From contig NW_006500337.1 of assembly GCF_000471905.2 (NCBI RefSeq), positions 753,084 to 817,083 of the forward strand: 64,000 bases of DNA. The letters are read 5' to 3'. This document shows positions 11,039-23,039 of the stretch, in pieces. A model generated the notes under the pieces. It saw only the letters and a list, made by a program, of their open reading frames with translations, made no database searches and was not told the origin of the DNA. Origin of the DNA: Amborella trichopoda. Lineage: Eukaryota > Streptophyta > Magnoliopsida > Amborellales > Amborellaceae. How positions within the stretch are numbered: position 1 is the stretch's first letter; the number at the start of each line of letters is the position of its first letter. Both the position numbers and the translations under genes were made by a program.

Positions 11039-12840
11039 ATCGGATTCTAAACTCCTAAATCCTCTTACAGTCCCTGCCTTCAAAACATGAACGAGAAACC
11101 AAATTGTTCTAACTTAAAAGAACCCCAAGCAAAAATTGTTATTGCATATTCCTATTAATCTCTGTAAGATTCAGAACACCCCTCGTATGCCCAGATCTAG
11201 TCCCCTTCCAAATTACAACATATCTACCTAAAGAACTTCTATACTACCATCAGATGCTGATTCAAAAAAACCTCTACCAGATCATACCCTAAACTCCGAG
11301 ATTTGACGATAATCCTGCAAAACCAACCAAAGAAAAAGGTTAGATTCATAGCATGCACCAGATGATGAACACCCGAGAAAGAATATGAGACAAGATAGAA
11401 AGAATAAAGGTATAAATGACCCAAAGAATAATATTAGTCTTTTATAAAAATAGCAAGGCAGAACAATTCTCTAGAAGAATAACAAAAGGAGCAACATAAA
11501 TTTCACCCCTGAAGAACAACAGATAAGCACCCATAGAGAAAACCACCAAGGGAAAATTTCAAATCATAAAGAACCAATACGAAAATTTCAAATCATAAAG
11601 AACCAATACGAAATTAAATGGCCAAACACCTATTTCTACAAAACCCTTACAATCACAAATTTCCAGATCCCACAGTACCCAAAGTGCAAAAATGATGAAT
11701 CGAAGGCCAAAATAAAACCTTCAAAATGAACCATTCAAAAAACACTGACTCAACTCCAGGTCCCATATCATCAAAATGACACATTATAATTGCTCTTGAA
11801 AAATAATGGAATGGACAACATCCCAATAAAGACCCAGAGAAACTAAGGTTATGACCCTGTATCACCAAAAAACACCTAAACCATTGCTCTAGAAGAAGAA
11901 AGGGCAAAGACCCATCTCATAAAAATCCCGTAAATAAATGGAAAGGGATGTTATTGCTATAGTACAGAAAAGGGGCGAAAGGCCAAGTACCGACCTGTAC
12001 TGGGAAGCCAGATCTAAGCCCAAACACTCAGATTCAATTGTCTTGAGCTTTTAGTGTTTTAAATCAGTGAAATAAATAACCGAGAAGAGAAAAAGATAAA
12101 TGAGCGTACACTGTGATCCACCGACAATAGCAGCCTCTATTAATTGAGCACATAAAAGTTGAAAATAAAGAAAAAAGCAGAAAAAAATATTAAAAAGGGA
12201 ACAACTGGAACTTTTTATCCCAAAGGAATAATAATATAGTAGAAAGTCTTGTCGGTTGTGAAATCCAAAAAACAAAAACCAGAATCTTTTCACACGAGAG
12301 GTGTCTTGTTATTAATTAAAATACAAATAAATCACAAATATAATACAACCTGAAAGCATATCAAACAACATATATAAGTCCCCTAAAAGAAGCAGCAAAA
12401 ATAAAAAAAACAATAGAAAATCACAAAAAACCTTACTTAGAAATAGAAGTGAATAAAAAAAGTTACCAGACAAATGCGGGAAGAACCAACTCGATAAATT
12501 CTCTTTTTGGAAACAACCCCAAAAACCCAACAAAAAAAACTACTTTTCCAGCTGTATCATGGATCAGGCAAAATTACAGAGAAAGCCCAACTAAATTTAC
12601 AGCGCAGTAAAAAAAACACAAAACCCCCAAATTCCAGATCTCCTCACACAAAAACCCCAATGTTTTCACTATCTATGGAAATTTCCCAGATCTAGGTCAA
12701 AATCAAACCACTCCGCCATAATTAACCATCAAAATCACATCATGATCAAACATATTCAGAAATTAGAAACCGATCTGGTTTGGATGAATAATTGATGGAC
12801 GAAAACAGTATGAATGAGACTTACTGGGATTTTAAAAGGA
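11039..12840 (-). other. Probable 5' UTR introns and upstream region of the PMT8-like gene
   Basis: No coding sequence is recognised here. Just upstream of the start codon the minus strand reads TGTTTTGAAGGCAGGG, a plausible splice acceptor, so a non-coding first exon is likely. Candidate splice sites on the minus strand are a TTTTGCAG acceptor near 11316 and GTAAGT donors near 11280 and 12825; which are used cannot be decided without transcripts. A 29-bp stretch is tandemly duplicated at about 11550-11608. Confidence 0.4.
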
Positions 12841-12979
12841 AATGTTGGAACCCTATATTTGTAGGGCTAGTCAGCAACAGTCCCAAATGGTGGGGTATAC
12901 GGATGTCCCTGTAAAATGAGGGTAAAGTGTGGATCTAGTGAAAATAATAATTTAATGATCAGTTCTCGTTTATTTTACT

Positions 12980-13095
12980 TCAAACGGTAACCTAGTGCCG
13001 CTTAAGTGAGAGAGAGAGCGCCATTTAAGTCAGAGAGAGATAGAGCCATTTAAGTCAGAGAGAGATAGAGCCATTTAAGTTAGAAACAGAGATAT
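12980..13095. repeat. Tandem repeat, unit about 30 bp, upstream of PMT8
   Basis: Units of GCCATTTAAGT(C/T)AGAGAGA with a GATAGA tail are repeated three to four times, directly upstream of the presumed PMT8 promoter. Confidence 0.75.
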
Positions 13096-13314
13096 GCATT
13101 TATGGGGAAAGCAATTAGATGCGATTGGGTGTAAAGCAGAGAGAGAGAATTAGAAGGCGATTGGGTGTCAACAGAGTTTTTTTTAGAGAGAGAAAGAGGG
13201 GGGCGCAATGTGATAGTTTGGCTTATGCAGGACCGTACTGTTTATGGGAAATGACTTTGTGAGCCCCAGATAAGGACTTCAAAAGATAGATCGGTTAAAA
13301 AAAGTCCCGTCCTA

Positions 13315-13465
13315 CATCCATATCATAACTTTAAAAAAAATGTGTATTAAATTTAAAGAAGATCATTTAAAATTTTACATAATTGAGTGCCCCACATTAA
13401 TATCATAACTTTTTAAATAATATGTATCAAATTTAATGATGATTATTTAAAATCTTACACAAATA
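13315..13465. repeat. Tandem duplication, unit about 82 bp
   Basis: Two AT-rich copies share ATATCATAACTTT, ATGTGTATTAAATTTAA or its near match, and ATTTAAAATTTTACA. Divergence between copies is moderate. Confidence 0.65.
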
Positions 13466-13833
13466 AGAGGGTCTAATAGTATCGTTACTCATTGTTTATT
13501 TACTGTATCAATTAACCCATAATTAAAGTCGATTTTTATGGTCTTAAATTTTGAGGACATGACTTATTCAACTAGAAGACTGACCTCAAAATAAGAAAGT
13601 TCAAATGTTGTTTTATATGTACTTGAAAAAAAATAACTCCTAAACTATTTTTGAAAAATAGGTAGGGTATATCTTCTCCGTTGAATTATCAAAAAAACTT
13701 CAAATTGAATAGAGACTTACTGGTTCTTTAAATGGCGAGATTTAAGAGTTGAATAACTCAAATTTTTGTGTTTTGAAGACTAGTCATTCTTAAGTGGATT
13801 CTAACTTTTAGATTAAAATTTTCCTTTCAAATA

Positions 13834-14197
13834 AAGACAAATTTTACATAAGGTTGCAACATTGAAATGTAGAGTTAAAAATGCACCTCAAAAAGCCATC
13901 AGAAAATGTTGTTTTAATGTTGAAAAACTTTTAATTGATCATCTCGACATCGAGATGTATGAATATGAAAAAAAAAAAAAAAATTAAACCTATAAATAGT
14001 GCATCTTGCAACACATTATCTAAACCGTCAATTTCAAGATTGTCATATGTTTGGAGTTTAAAATTTGATAATTAGATATAAAAATAGCTTTTTAAATAAT
14101 CCTAATAATTTTTACACCAAAATTATACGTTATGATAAAATTTGGTGGTGCGCTTTAATCAAATTGTTTAAGGTTGCAAACTTATAAACACCACACC
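13834..14197 (+). mobile_element. F1 Mutator-like MITE copy (about 364 bp)
   Basis: Carries TACATAAGGTTGCAAC at the left, the internal palindrome CATCTCGACATCGAGATG, and GGTTGCAAACTTATAAACAC at the right. Flanking 9-mers TTTCAAATA (13825-13833) and TTTCGAGTA (14198-14206) agree at 7 of 9. The left end is more worn than the right. Confidence 0.75.
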
Positions 14198-14209
14198 TTT
14201 CGAGTAAAT

Positions 14210-15680
14210 ATTTACTCGGGTAGTAAATATACAATATGCTCTCACGAGTGCATTACGTATGGACTCTAAAGAAAGCAAGGAGAGAGAGAGAGAGTCATGG
14301 TTTTGGAAGAGAGAGAGAGTCTAATGAGGAGTATGGGCATGGTTTTATTGGTGGCTTAACACAAGCTTTTAAATGGGTAGGTCACTCAGATCTTACTGGT
14401 GCGGAGTATTATGAGAGTGCTTTTTTTTTTTTGGAATTTATTGGATTTAAAATATTAGAGATATATTAGTTTTAGGAAAATTTTCTTAATACTTGTTTGT
14501 GGTATTAAAAAAATATTTTTTATATTTTCTGCTCATGTCTGTGCTTTATATTTTTTCAATATACACTAATTTGGAACTCCAAGTATCATACCGATTTTCT
14601 TTTGGGGCTTAGCTTTCCGTTTGGAACTTCAAATTGCGAAAGAAATTTGGAAAGAACAACACTAGAGTCGTTTTCTTAAAGTGAGCTCTAGTTCAGAACT
14701 TTAAGTTTCCGATCGGTTGAGAACTTGAGGTTACAAACCGATAATTGGGACAAAACACAAGAAAAACCCCAATTCGGAACTTATAGTTCGGAATCGAGGT
14801 ATTTTGGATAAAAATAAATAAAACACAAACATCGGGACATAAGCTTAAAATAAAATATAACATATATTTTAATCACACAAAAAACTTAAATTACAAAAAT
14901 TTCCTTATTTTCTATTAGATATGAATTCAAGTCATACACAATTAAAAACATAAATACTAGAAACATAATGGAAAACAATGACCTGGTAGTATGGTTGTTT
15001 CAAGCAAAAATCAAATATTAGTGGAAAATACTATTCTTTGGTGTTAAAAAAAATATAAAAATTTATGATCACAACCTCTGGATGTTTCAAGCAACAACTC
15101 AAATATTAGTAGAAAATATTATTCTTTGGTACAAAAAAATATGAAATTTATGATCACAACCTCAACAATTATGGAACCGAAAACAAATTTTCATCCATGA
15201 AACCATTGTATCTCGTAACGTGTTATCTAGACCGTCTATTTTCAAGTTTAATCCAAATCATAAATCCCTAGAAAACTGGATTTTCAAGAGTGTTCGAGGT
15301 GCAGTTTAACTTTTAATATGAAGTCATGGCCTTGTATTAACCATACCCAGACATAAATACATCAAACATTTGGCGAAGTCAATAATAATGTTTAATTTAT
15401 GAAAAAATTGTGCAAAAATAACCGTCCAATAAATTTCTCCCCATTTGCTTTGTTGCATTGACATTTTAGAGTTGTTTCTAGTTAGAGACATGTTTCTACT
15501 TAGATTTAAAATACGAATTTACAAAACTATCCTATTTTATTTTCCGAATGTAAAAATAGTTTTATTTATTTCATAATTTTATATTTAAGTCCCACTTTTT
15601 GAAATCATGAAATGTATTTAAATTTGTTTGTTTATCTATAGAAAAGTGGATATATAACTACATTTGTGTCCCCTGAGGCA
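14210..15680. other. AT-rich intergenic stretch, MITE debris
   Basis: No coding support. TATCTCGTAACGTGTTATCT and AGACCGTCTATTTTCAAG near 15215-15245 are a fragment of an F1 body. TTCAAGCAA followed by AATCAAATATTAGT recurs at 15000 and 15090, a short imperfect duplication with ATTCTTTGGT. Confidence 0.5.
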
Positions 15681-15689
15681 TCACACGTC

Positions 15690-16255
15690 CTTCTTAAAGA
15701 TAGATGTGGAGTGGTGATCTCTCCATCACACATCCATCTTAAAGATAGATGTGGAGTTGTGATCTCTCCAAAAAAAAGGGCAAAGATGTGGAGTGGTGAT
15801 CTCTCCATCACACATCCATCTTAAAGATAGATGTGGAGTTGTGATCTCTCCAAAAAAGGGCAAAGATGTGGAGTGGTGATCTCTCCATCACACATCCATC
15901 TTAAAGATAGATGTGGAGTTGGATCTCTCCAAAAAAAGGGTCAAAGATAGTGGAAGTGGTGATCTCTCCATCACTACGATTCCATCTTAAANNNNNNNNN
16001 NNNNNNNNNNNAAAGATGTGGAGTGGTGATCTCTCCATTACACATCCATCTTAAAGATAGATGTGGAGTTGTGATCTCTCCAAAAAAGGGCAAAGATGTG
16101 GAGTGGTGATCTCTCCATCACACATCCATCTTAAAGATAGATGTGGAGTTGGATCTCTCCAAAAAAAGGGCAAAGATGTGGAGTGGTGATCTCTCCATCA
16201 CACATCCATCTTAAAGATAGATGTGGAGTTGTGATCTCTCCAAAAAAAGCGCAAA
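15690..16255. repeat. 80-83 bp hairpin-bearing minisatellite, about 7 copies, interrupted by N gap
   Basis: Each unit reads GTGGAGTGGTGATCTCTCC, ATCACACATCCATCTTAAAG, ATAGATGTGGAGTTGTGATC, TCTCC, an A-run, GGGCAAAGAT. Starts of the CTCCATCA segment lie at 15721, 15803, 15883, 15966, 16033, 16113 and 16193. ACATCCATCTT and AAGATAGATGT pair as an imperfect hairpin in every unit. The copies just left of the gap are less regular than the rest, which may be sequencing error. Confidence 0.93.
15992..16011. other. Assembly gap (20 N)
   Basis: Twenty N inside the minisatellite array; the true number of repeat units here is unknown. Confidence 0.99.
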
Positions 16256-16559
16256 ATCAACGGTTTAAAATTATTTCAAAACCTTATTGCTTTTAGTCTT
16301 AAAATTTTATTTTTATACATTCACGATTTCCTCCAAAATCCATCTCAAAAATATATCATGATGAGGGGAACGTATATCTACATATGAATACTACAACTTC
16401 TTCATCTATATATAGGATGAAGCTTGAATTGGGGTGTTCATGTCCATACTTTATTGAGATAATAAGCTATAATGATAAATTGAATTTTTTTTTAACGGTA
16501 TCATGATAAATTGATTTTACCGTGATATTATAAAATTCATCATAAATATATATAAAAGA

Positions 16560-16800
16560 AAGGAAAAAATATAATGATACTATTTATATTTGGTACAAGG
16601 TGATCATAGTTAATCTTGATTATTGAATGTAAAATTAAGTAGCTATATTTATTCTATTGATCAAGTTCAAAGTTCAAAATAACTTTTATCTAACTTTGTG
16701 ATGCACCCAAACTATCGGATTTCATATTAGATGGTTATAAATAACTGCAACCTCATTGTATCAAAGGTAGATGGTCTAAAATAAAACATGTGAGTCATTA
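16560..16800. mobile_element. F2 small TIR element copy
   Basis: Starts near ATAATGATACTATTTATATT, continues TGGTACAAGGTGATCATAG, AAGTTCAAAGTTCAAAATAA, and ends TGTATCAAAGGTAGATGGTC. The ends are inverted copies of one another in outline (ACTATTTA...GGTACAAGG and TGTATCAAAGGTAGATGGT). No target duplication resolved. Confidence 0.6.
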
Positions 16801-17054
16801 ATGTGGATAGGGTATTCTCTCTCTTCCTTTATGAGGGATGTGTAAAAATGGTTTTGTTATGGGACTATACTTTTATGGGGGCTCATGGTTTTAGTTGTGT
16901 ACATGGATTCTCTTTGTAGGTGTGAAAAATGTAATCTCTTATTTAATCTATGTAGGTTAATTATAGGTGCTCTCTTATTTGTACTGTTAAAGAAAAAGTA
17001 AGTAGGAGTGAATTTTGAATTCTCAGCAAAGATTTCTCTACCTTTTTTTTAAGC

Positions 17055-17446
17055 GGGAAAAGTTTATATAAAGTTGTCACGTTAAATTGTAGAATTAAGG
17101 AGCACCACAAAAATCCATTGGACAAAGCTATTTAGATATTGGAAAAAATCTCATTGATCATCAGGATGTCGAGTTGTATGGATATGGAAAAATAACAGAT
17201 TTCAAATATGAAAATAATACATTCTACAACACATTATCTTGACCGTCCATTTTCAAGATTTTCATGCATTTATAGATCCACTTGATTTGTATCATTCTGG
17301 GCATTTAAAATTATATATTTAGAGATGATAATAGATTCTCGGCTCAGATTCAAAATTTTTGACATCAAAATTGCATCCTATAACAAAGTTTGGAGATACG
17401 CCTTACTTGGATTGTTTAAGATTACAACTTTATACAAACTTCACCC
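17055..17446 (+). mobile_element. F1 Mutator-like MITE copy (392 bp)
   Basis: Starts GGGAAAAGTTTATATAAAG and ends TTTATACAAACTTCACCC. Flanking 9-mers TTTTTAAGC (17046-17054) and TTTTTAAAA (17447-17455) agree at 7 of 9, though the low complexity of the site weakens this. Confidence 0.72.
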
Positions 17447-17454
17447 TTTTTAAA

Positions 17455-17690
17455 ATGAAAAAGTATACAATTGGACCATTTATTTTTGGTTCAAGATGGG
17501 AAAATTTATTCTTGACCTAGATGTGAAATTGGGTGGCTATATTCGTGCGTTGACCAAGATCAAAGTTCAAAATAAAATTTATTGAAATTTGTGACATATT
17601 TATGCTATCAGGTTTCACATTGGATGGTTATAACTTATAAGTAATTATGATATCCTTGTATAAAAAGTAGATGGTATTACAATCCCTTTA
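17455..17690. mobile_element. F2 small TIR element copy
   Basis: Starts AAAAGTATACAATTGGACC and ends near GTAGATGGTATTACAATCCC. It abuts the F1 copy to its left. The body repeats GACCAAGATCAAAGTTCAAA and GGTTTCACATTGGATGG. Confidence 0.65.
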
Positions 17691-17825
17691 AAATCCTACT
17701 TTAGAACTTATCTCCAAAAACCTCAAAATGAGCCTATCTTGGGGTTTCAGAAACATGGGTTTTTAGTAGAAAACAATACCAAACACCTGTGTTAGGAGGA
17801 ATTGGGTTTTATATAATCAGGATTT

Positions 17826-18126
17826 ATAAAGAGAAAGTATAGAATGAGACCACTTACCTTTAATACAAGGTGGTCACAATTCTTTATAACCATTTCATGT
17901 GAAATATGAGGGCTTGGGTGTATCACAAAGTTCAAAAAAATTTATTTTAAAGTTTGAGCACAATTTCTTACAACCATTTTATGTGAAATTTAATAGCTTT
18001 GATGTATCACAAAGTTCAAAAAGATTTATTTTGAAGTTTAAGCTTGGTCAATGGAATAATTGTAGCCACCCAATTTCACATCCACGATCAAGATTAATGT
18101 GACCACGTAAATGGTCTCATTGTATA
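17826..18126. mobile_element. F2 small TIR element copy, best inverted ends
   Basis: Left AGTATAGAATGAGACCACTT and right AAATGGTCTCATTGTATACA are inverted copies over about 20 bp. Inside, GTATCACAAAGTTCAAAAA stands twice about 80 bp apart, an internal direct duplication. Confidence 0.7.
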
Positions 18127-18129
18127 CAA

Positions 18130-18858
18130 TCCCATTTAGAAAACTCGGGATTTAAATGACTTATCTCTCATTATATTTCGTTATCGATCCCTCTATAAGC
18201 ATGTAAAGTAAATTTATCTCTACCTCTAACTCCAATCAAATCCCATATTTCTTCCTTTCCAAAGTGTGAAAATGCCACTCATCTCATCTATTTCCTGGAT
18301 TTCCAAATCTCTTATATGCTTAAAAATGGAATTTTTTTTAGGAATAGTTGAAAAATCTGATTTTTTTTTGTCATTGCGTAATTAGTTTAAAATGTCCAAA
18401 TAAAAAATTTGAAGTTTATGTGATTCCCAATAAGTATCATATTCTATATATTATAGCTTCATCAAAGGCATGTTTTAAGTCTTAACTAAGTTTTAGGTAA
18501 GTATTCCTACTATTTAATAAATACCGATTTGCAACTATCCCAACTCAATATAATGTGCTCTTTTATGGGTGTTTTCAAGTTAAATCAAAAGGTAAGTGTA
18601 AGGGATTATTTTCAAAAGATAAAGGTAAGGTATTAAATGGTTCATCTCTCGTAAGCAATTCGATACATTTTTTTAATTAGTTTTTTAGACTAATCTATTT
18701 CAAATATAATTAAATATTATCCAAACAGGCCCTTAAAGAAATTTAAAGTTGATAACAACATTGCAATTATCCCAACAAAAATGGTTGACAGCTGCAAGAA
18801 TGCGTAAACCCATATTATAGAACATTAGCAACAAGGAAAAATCTAAACTACACTTTTA
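18130..18858. other. AT-rich intergenic stretch, nothing recognised
   Basis: No coding support, no clear element ends. Confidence 0.5.
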
Positions 18859-18859
18859 A

Positions 18860-19106
18860 GGGTGCCGTTTGCATAGAGTCGAGGCTCCAAACAATCAAAA
18901 TAGATTGCAACTTCAAATAGTGTTGAGAAATATGGTTTCAATATCCGAAATCTTTGTAGTAGCCTTCAAATATATTTTCATCTCTAAGTTTTATATTTAA
19001 AGCTTAAAAATAGTGTAGATTTAGCTGATCTATGAAAGCTTGAAAATATTGAAATTGACTATCAAAAAATGCATTACATGATGTACTATTTTCAAAACCT
19101 AAACAA
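18860..19106 (-). mobile_element. F1 Mutator-like MITE, truncated
   Basis: Starts GGGTGCCGTTTGCATAGAG with the GTCGAGGCTC sub-type end as at 2557, and follows the family body as far as CATTACATGATGTACTATTT. The second half is absent; an F2 copy starts at the break. Confidence 0.65.
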
Positions 19107-19320
19107 GATTGTATACAATGATACCATTTACCTTTTTTTTTTTTTTGGATAAATAGAAACTATTTACCTTTGATACAAGGTTATCACAATTCCTTACAAC
19201 CATTTGATGTGAAATTCAATGGCTTGGATGTGTCACAAAGTTCATGATAGTTTCTTTTGAAGTTTGAGCTTAGTCAATAGAATAATTGTAGCCACCCAAT
19301 TTTACATCTAATGGTCAAGA
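19107..19320. mobile_element. F2 small TIR element copy
   Basis: Begins GATTGTATACAATGATACC and continues ATTTACCTTTGATACAAGGTT after a poly-T stretch. The right end is lost near 19320. Confidence 0.55.
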
Positions 19321-19339
19321 TACTACTACTACTACCGGC

Positions 19340-20100
19340 CGGTTAGACTGGCCTAACTGGGCAGGGAAATTCTTGAATTTTTTTTAAAAAAATGGGAAAA
19401 TGTAAAAATAAGTTTCCATGAACACTTTTCAATCTTTGCCAAATAAGAAACATTTAAAAATGCGTTAAAAATAAATCCCTTATTTTTTGAGTTTTTTATA
19501 TTTGTTTGCATTTTTTTTTTAAATATCCAACCAGATCATTCAAACTGTCCAAATCTGGAACTGACAATGGCCGGTTCTGATTTGAACCGACTAATATTGT
19601 ATTCACTAGTTGGTATTGGGGACATGTACAAATTATTTGGGTTGAAAAGAATCGGATGTGGATCTCATCTTTATCTCTCCGAAACACGCCTAAGAGCACC
19701 TCAAATCAGCATTAGAAATATCGTCCGGTTCAAAGAATTGGCTGGTTAGATTGAAACTGGTTACATGACGATCATGGTTAACTCCGGTTTCAGAGTTCCA
19801 CTCAAGGGGGTAGATTCAGTATTTGAAAAATCAAATTGGCTTCAGAAACTGGCCAATTCAATTGGCCTGGGCAAGTCCCAACAGATCGAAAAAGTTTTCA
19901 AAAATATAAAAAGGAAAATTGTTTGTAAAGCATGATTAAACAAATCATGTCCAAATGAAATTCGTGAAGAATTGAATTTTAAAAAATCGATTTGTACACA
20001 GGGGTATTTTTTAATTTTTTTAAAAAATGAAAAATTGTAAAAATAAGTATTAATGGCTAAAACACTTTATAATCTTTGCCAAAATAATGAAAAAACTTGA
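19340..20100. repeat. Direct repeats of about 65 bp, some 640 bp apart
   Basis: AAAATGTAAAAATAAGTTTC with a following CACTTTTCAATCTTTGCC (about 19375-19440) recurs as AAATTGTAAAAATAAGTATT and CACTTTATAATCTTTGCC (about 20015-20082). The enclosed sequence is rich in GGCCGGTT / AACTGGCC words. It may be a small terminal-repeat element or an old duplication. Confidence 0.45.
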
Positions 20101-20559
20101 AAAATGGATAGGCATATATAGTATACCTATAAAATAGGTACATAGTATATATAGCATACATATAAAATAGGTACATACATAGTAAACTAGTCCAAGTCCG
20201 AGTCTCCTCAGTCATCCAAAAACAATTAAAGTTTAATTCGTAGCCTCAGCATTCTGAGACTTGGCCGGGTAATTCAGTCTCGCTTTACGGGGTAGGCGGG
20301 TTTTGGCTGAGTAGGTTGTACAAAATAATAATAAAGTTTATTTATATTAATGCTGCAAAATTTAATGATCAACATGAGCGGGATTAGGGTTCGACTCCCC
20401 CGGCTATCATCTTTTTGATGGATGCCATATTTTTTTTTAAAAAAAAAGTAACAGGTCGGCAGTCCTCACCCACTTGCCATTAGATGTTGTATTGAAAATG
20501 TAAACTACTAATTATATATAACATATTTTTATGTTTATTTTTCTTAAAAAAAAAAAAGT

Positions 20560-20670
20560 GAACTGGACACACCTGAGAAACTCGACTTGGCCTGAAGGTA
20601 CTCGGACCTTGGGCAAGACGAGTTACTCAAGCAAATCCCAAGTAACTCGACCGAGTTTAATACTTTAAAA
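20560..20670. repeat. ACTCG-rich dispersed repeat fragment
   Basis: Words ACTCGACTTGGCC, ACTCGGACCTTGG and AACTCGACCGAG recur with similar words at 41.7, 57.0-57.4 and 63.6 kb, so this is a dispersed family. Ends are not definable; such CGAGT-rich ends occur in some plant hAT-type MITEs, but that assignment is a guess. Confidence 0.45.
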
Positions 20671-20819
20671 AAAAAAAAAATGAAAATATAAACGTAATAT
20701 GTATAATTAATTAGTGGGAAGACTTTTGGTAGTCTTTCAAAACGAGAGCAGAATTTTGGCAGTCTTTCAAAACGAGAGTTTTTCAATTAATGGGCAACAT
20801 TTTAGCAGTCTTTCAAAAA

Positions 20820-22085
20820 GATGGTTTCAATTGAGGGTTTCGATGTAAATAGAGTTTATCAACGTGTGGAAGCCGAATCCGATTTGCCTCGGACGAGTCT
20901 GATACCATTTATTTATTTATCCACTCTGAACTCTCTGCATCAGATTTGCTTATCTATTTTTAGTTTTAACCTTTGATTTGTGAATGGATAAAAAAGCAGC
21001 TAATATATTTATTTATTTGCATTGAGGAGGAGTCATTGGGCATTGTTCGTGTGTCTCATCTACACTTCACTTTGGAACTGGTATTTTTTCTTGAACATAA
21101 TAACAAACTATGCAACTTTGGTGCCTCTTCAGAGACAGTTTTGGTGCTCATCATAGGGATGAGTGATAGGGCGCCATTAGGTCTTGGCGTCACAGAGGAA
21201 ATTAGTTTTTCATGATTCCTCTTTTATCTTTATCTTTTCCTATCATAGCTTTTTCTTTTCTTTATTATTACACAAGGTTGGCTGGCATGTAGAAGAATCA
21301 GGACTTTGTGAAGGAAATATTGATGGCCAAAAACCTGCTTCAACTTATTTGATTAGCGGATTAGCTTATGCTAAATGTTTGCTTCAACTGATTTTGCCTT
21401 AAAAATCACAATGGACATGCTATGTCCGAGGTAGAATCCCGTATTTGTGTGAAAAATATGCTATGTTCATGGCAGTCTTTTAATCTACATTGTCCGAAAA
21501 AATCAGAAGGCACCGGGCCTATGGGCATATTGTTCATTTTCACCAACAATTGTATCATAATATAATGAAATCACACTTCTAAAAAACTATGTTTGTGGTT
21601 TTGTATGACCCAAAATTTTGCACACACACTCTTTTTATCTCAATAATCAATCTAAAAAAAAGAAAAAGTAATTTGCACCTTATATATAGTCAAAATGAGT
21701 CCCTTCCAACAATGAATCTAGACCGTCCATTTGATAAATTTCAAGATCTAGGCTTTCATGAATTCAAAATTGTTTTTTCCTTGCTTAATAGTGTTAATTT
21801 AATGATAATAAAATTGTTTAAAACATTAGGAAAGAAAAATGGTCATTCTAATACCTAGATCTAAGCATATTACAAAAATGGACGACCTATGTTAATTGGG
21901 CTAACAAATACTTTGTAGATTGTATTTTTATTTATTTATTTATGTATTTATTTTTGTGATTGTTCATTAGAATGAAAATAGTGTATATTTTAAATTTTTG
22001 TTCAAACAAATGGCCCTAACATAACTTTTGAAGGTTGTTGCATTATATTATTATACAATTGTTGTATGAAATCATTGCTATATAT
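20820..22085. other. AT-rich intergenic stretch, nothing recognised
   Basis: No family resemblance in the short open frames. A fragment GAATCTAGACCGTCCATTTG near 21714 matches an F1 body word (TCTAGACCGTCCATTTTC), so an old MITE piece may lie there. Confidence 0.45.
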
Positions 22086-22089
22086 ATGC

Positions 22090-22950
22090 ACACATGATGG
22101 AGCTCTAACTAGTGTACGAATAACTAATGGAGAAACGAATGAGTTTTAATGACAATAAGTCTATATCAAGGGTTAGCATTGAGGCCGTACCTTTTTGTCT
22201 TAGTTGTGGACAATTAAACTAGGCACCTACATGATGAGGTACCATGGTGCATGTTGCTCTCAGATGACATATTTTTTATTGATGATATTCAAAAGGCGTC
22301 AACACAAAGTTATAACTTTGGAGGGATACAATGGTCAAGAAGTACAAAAAAGATTGTACTTTTTACATCTTAGGTCGATAATCCAGGAAAATGGAGAGAT
22401 CGAGGAAGATGTTGCACACAGAACTAAAGCTGAAGTGGAGATGTGCAATAGGAATTTATATCATCGTCACATATCGATAAGGCTGAAAGTCAAGTTCTAT
22501 AGGACAGTGGTGAGACCAACTTTGCTCTAGGGGGCGAAATGTTGGGCGGACAGAAAACATATACGCATAGAATGAATATAGCGGAGATGATGATGTTGAG
22601 ATGGATGAGTGACAAGACAAGAAGGGATAGAATTCGAAATGAATATATTCGAAAGAATTTAGGCGTGGCACTAAAAGGCAATAAAATGAGAGAGAGTAGA
22701 CTTAGGTGGACTGACCATATGTAACGCCGACCAAGTACAATACCTGTTAGGAGCTGCGAATTAATTTAAGTGGAAGGCCTGAAAATGACAAGGGGTAGGC
22801 CCAAAAGGATGCGATTGGAAATAATCCAAAAAGTTATGAGGACTTATGGCCTCACTAAAGATATGACATTTAATAGAGCAGAATGGATAACCAGTATTCA
22901 TGTAGGCAACCCTAATTCATTGGGCAAATGCTAAAATGAAGATGATCGTA
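22090..22950 (+). mobile_element. RTE-type LINE, 3' part of reverse transcriptase ORF (pseudogene)
   Basis: Broken reading in several frames gives the C-terminal half of a plant RTE reverse transcriptase: ETNEF, DDIFFIDD (active-site region), IQENGEIEEDVAHR, then [42 protein letters not shown] and AEWITSIHVGNPN at the end. The 5' portion is missing and stops and frameshifts are frequent. The tail is AATGAAGATGATCG, the usual GATGAT-type RTE 3' end. Confidence 0.88.
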
Positions 22951-23039
22951 TATTTTTTCACACATAAATACAACAAGTCAGCTACCTGCTCAAATCCCTC
23001 ACTAACTTTATGGGAAAAAAATGAGTATGGCTTACCATG

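Noticed and set aside
11036-11083. Longer N-terminus for the PMT8-like protein
   Set aside because: The open frame upstream begins with TTG, not ATG, and family members start MMRGR; an intron acceptor is the better reading.
15661-16260. CRISPR-like array
   Set aside because: The repeat is contiguous with no unique spacers, and this is plant nuclear DNA; it is a minisatellite.
20280-20410. tRNA-like signals: TGGCTGAGTAGG (20304) and GGTTCGACTCC (20388)
   Set aside because: Both match pol III A and B boxes, but the 72-base spacing and lack of a cloverleaf argue against a tRNA; a tRNA-derived SINE is possible yet no A-tail or target duplication was found.
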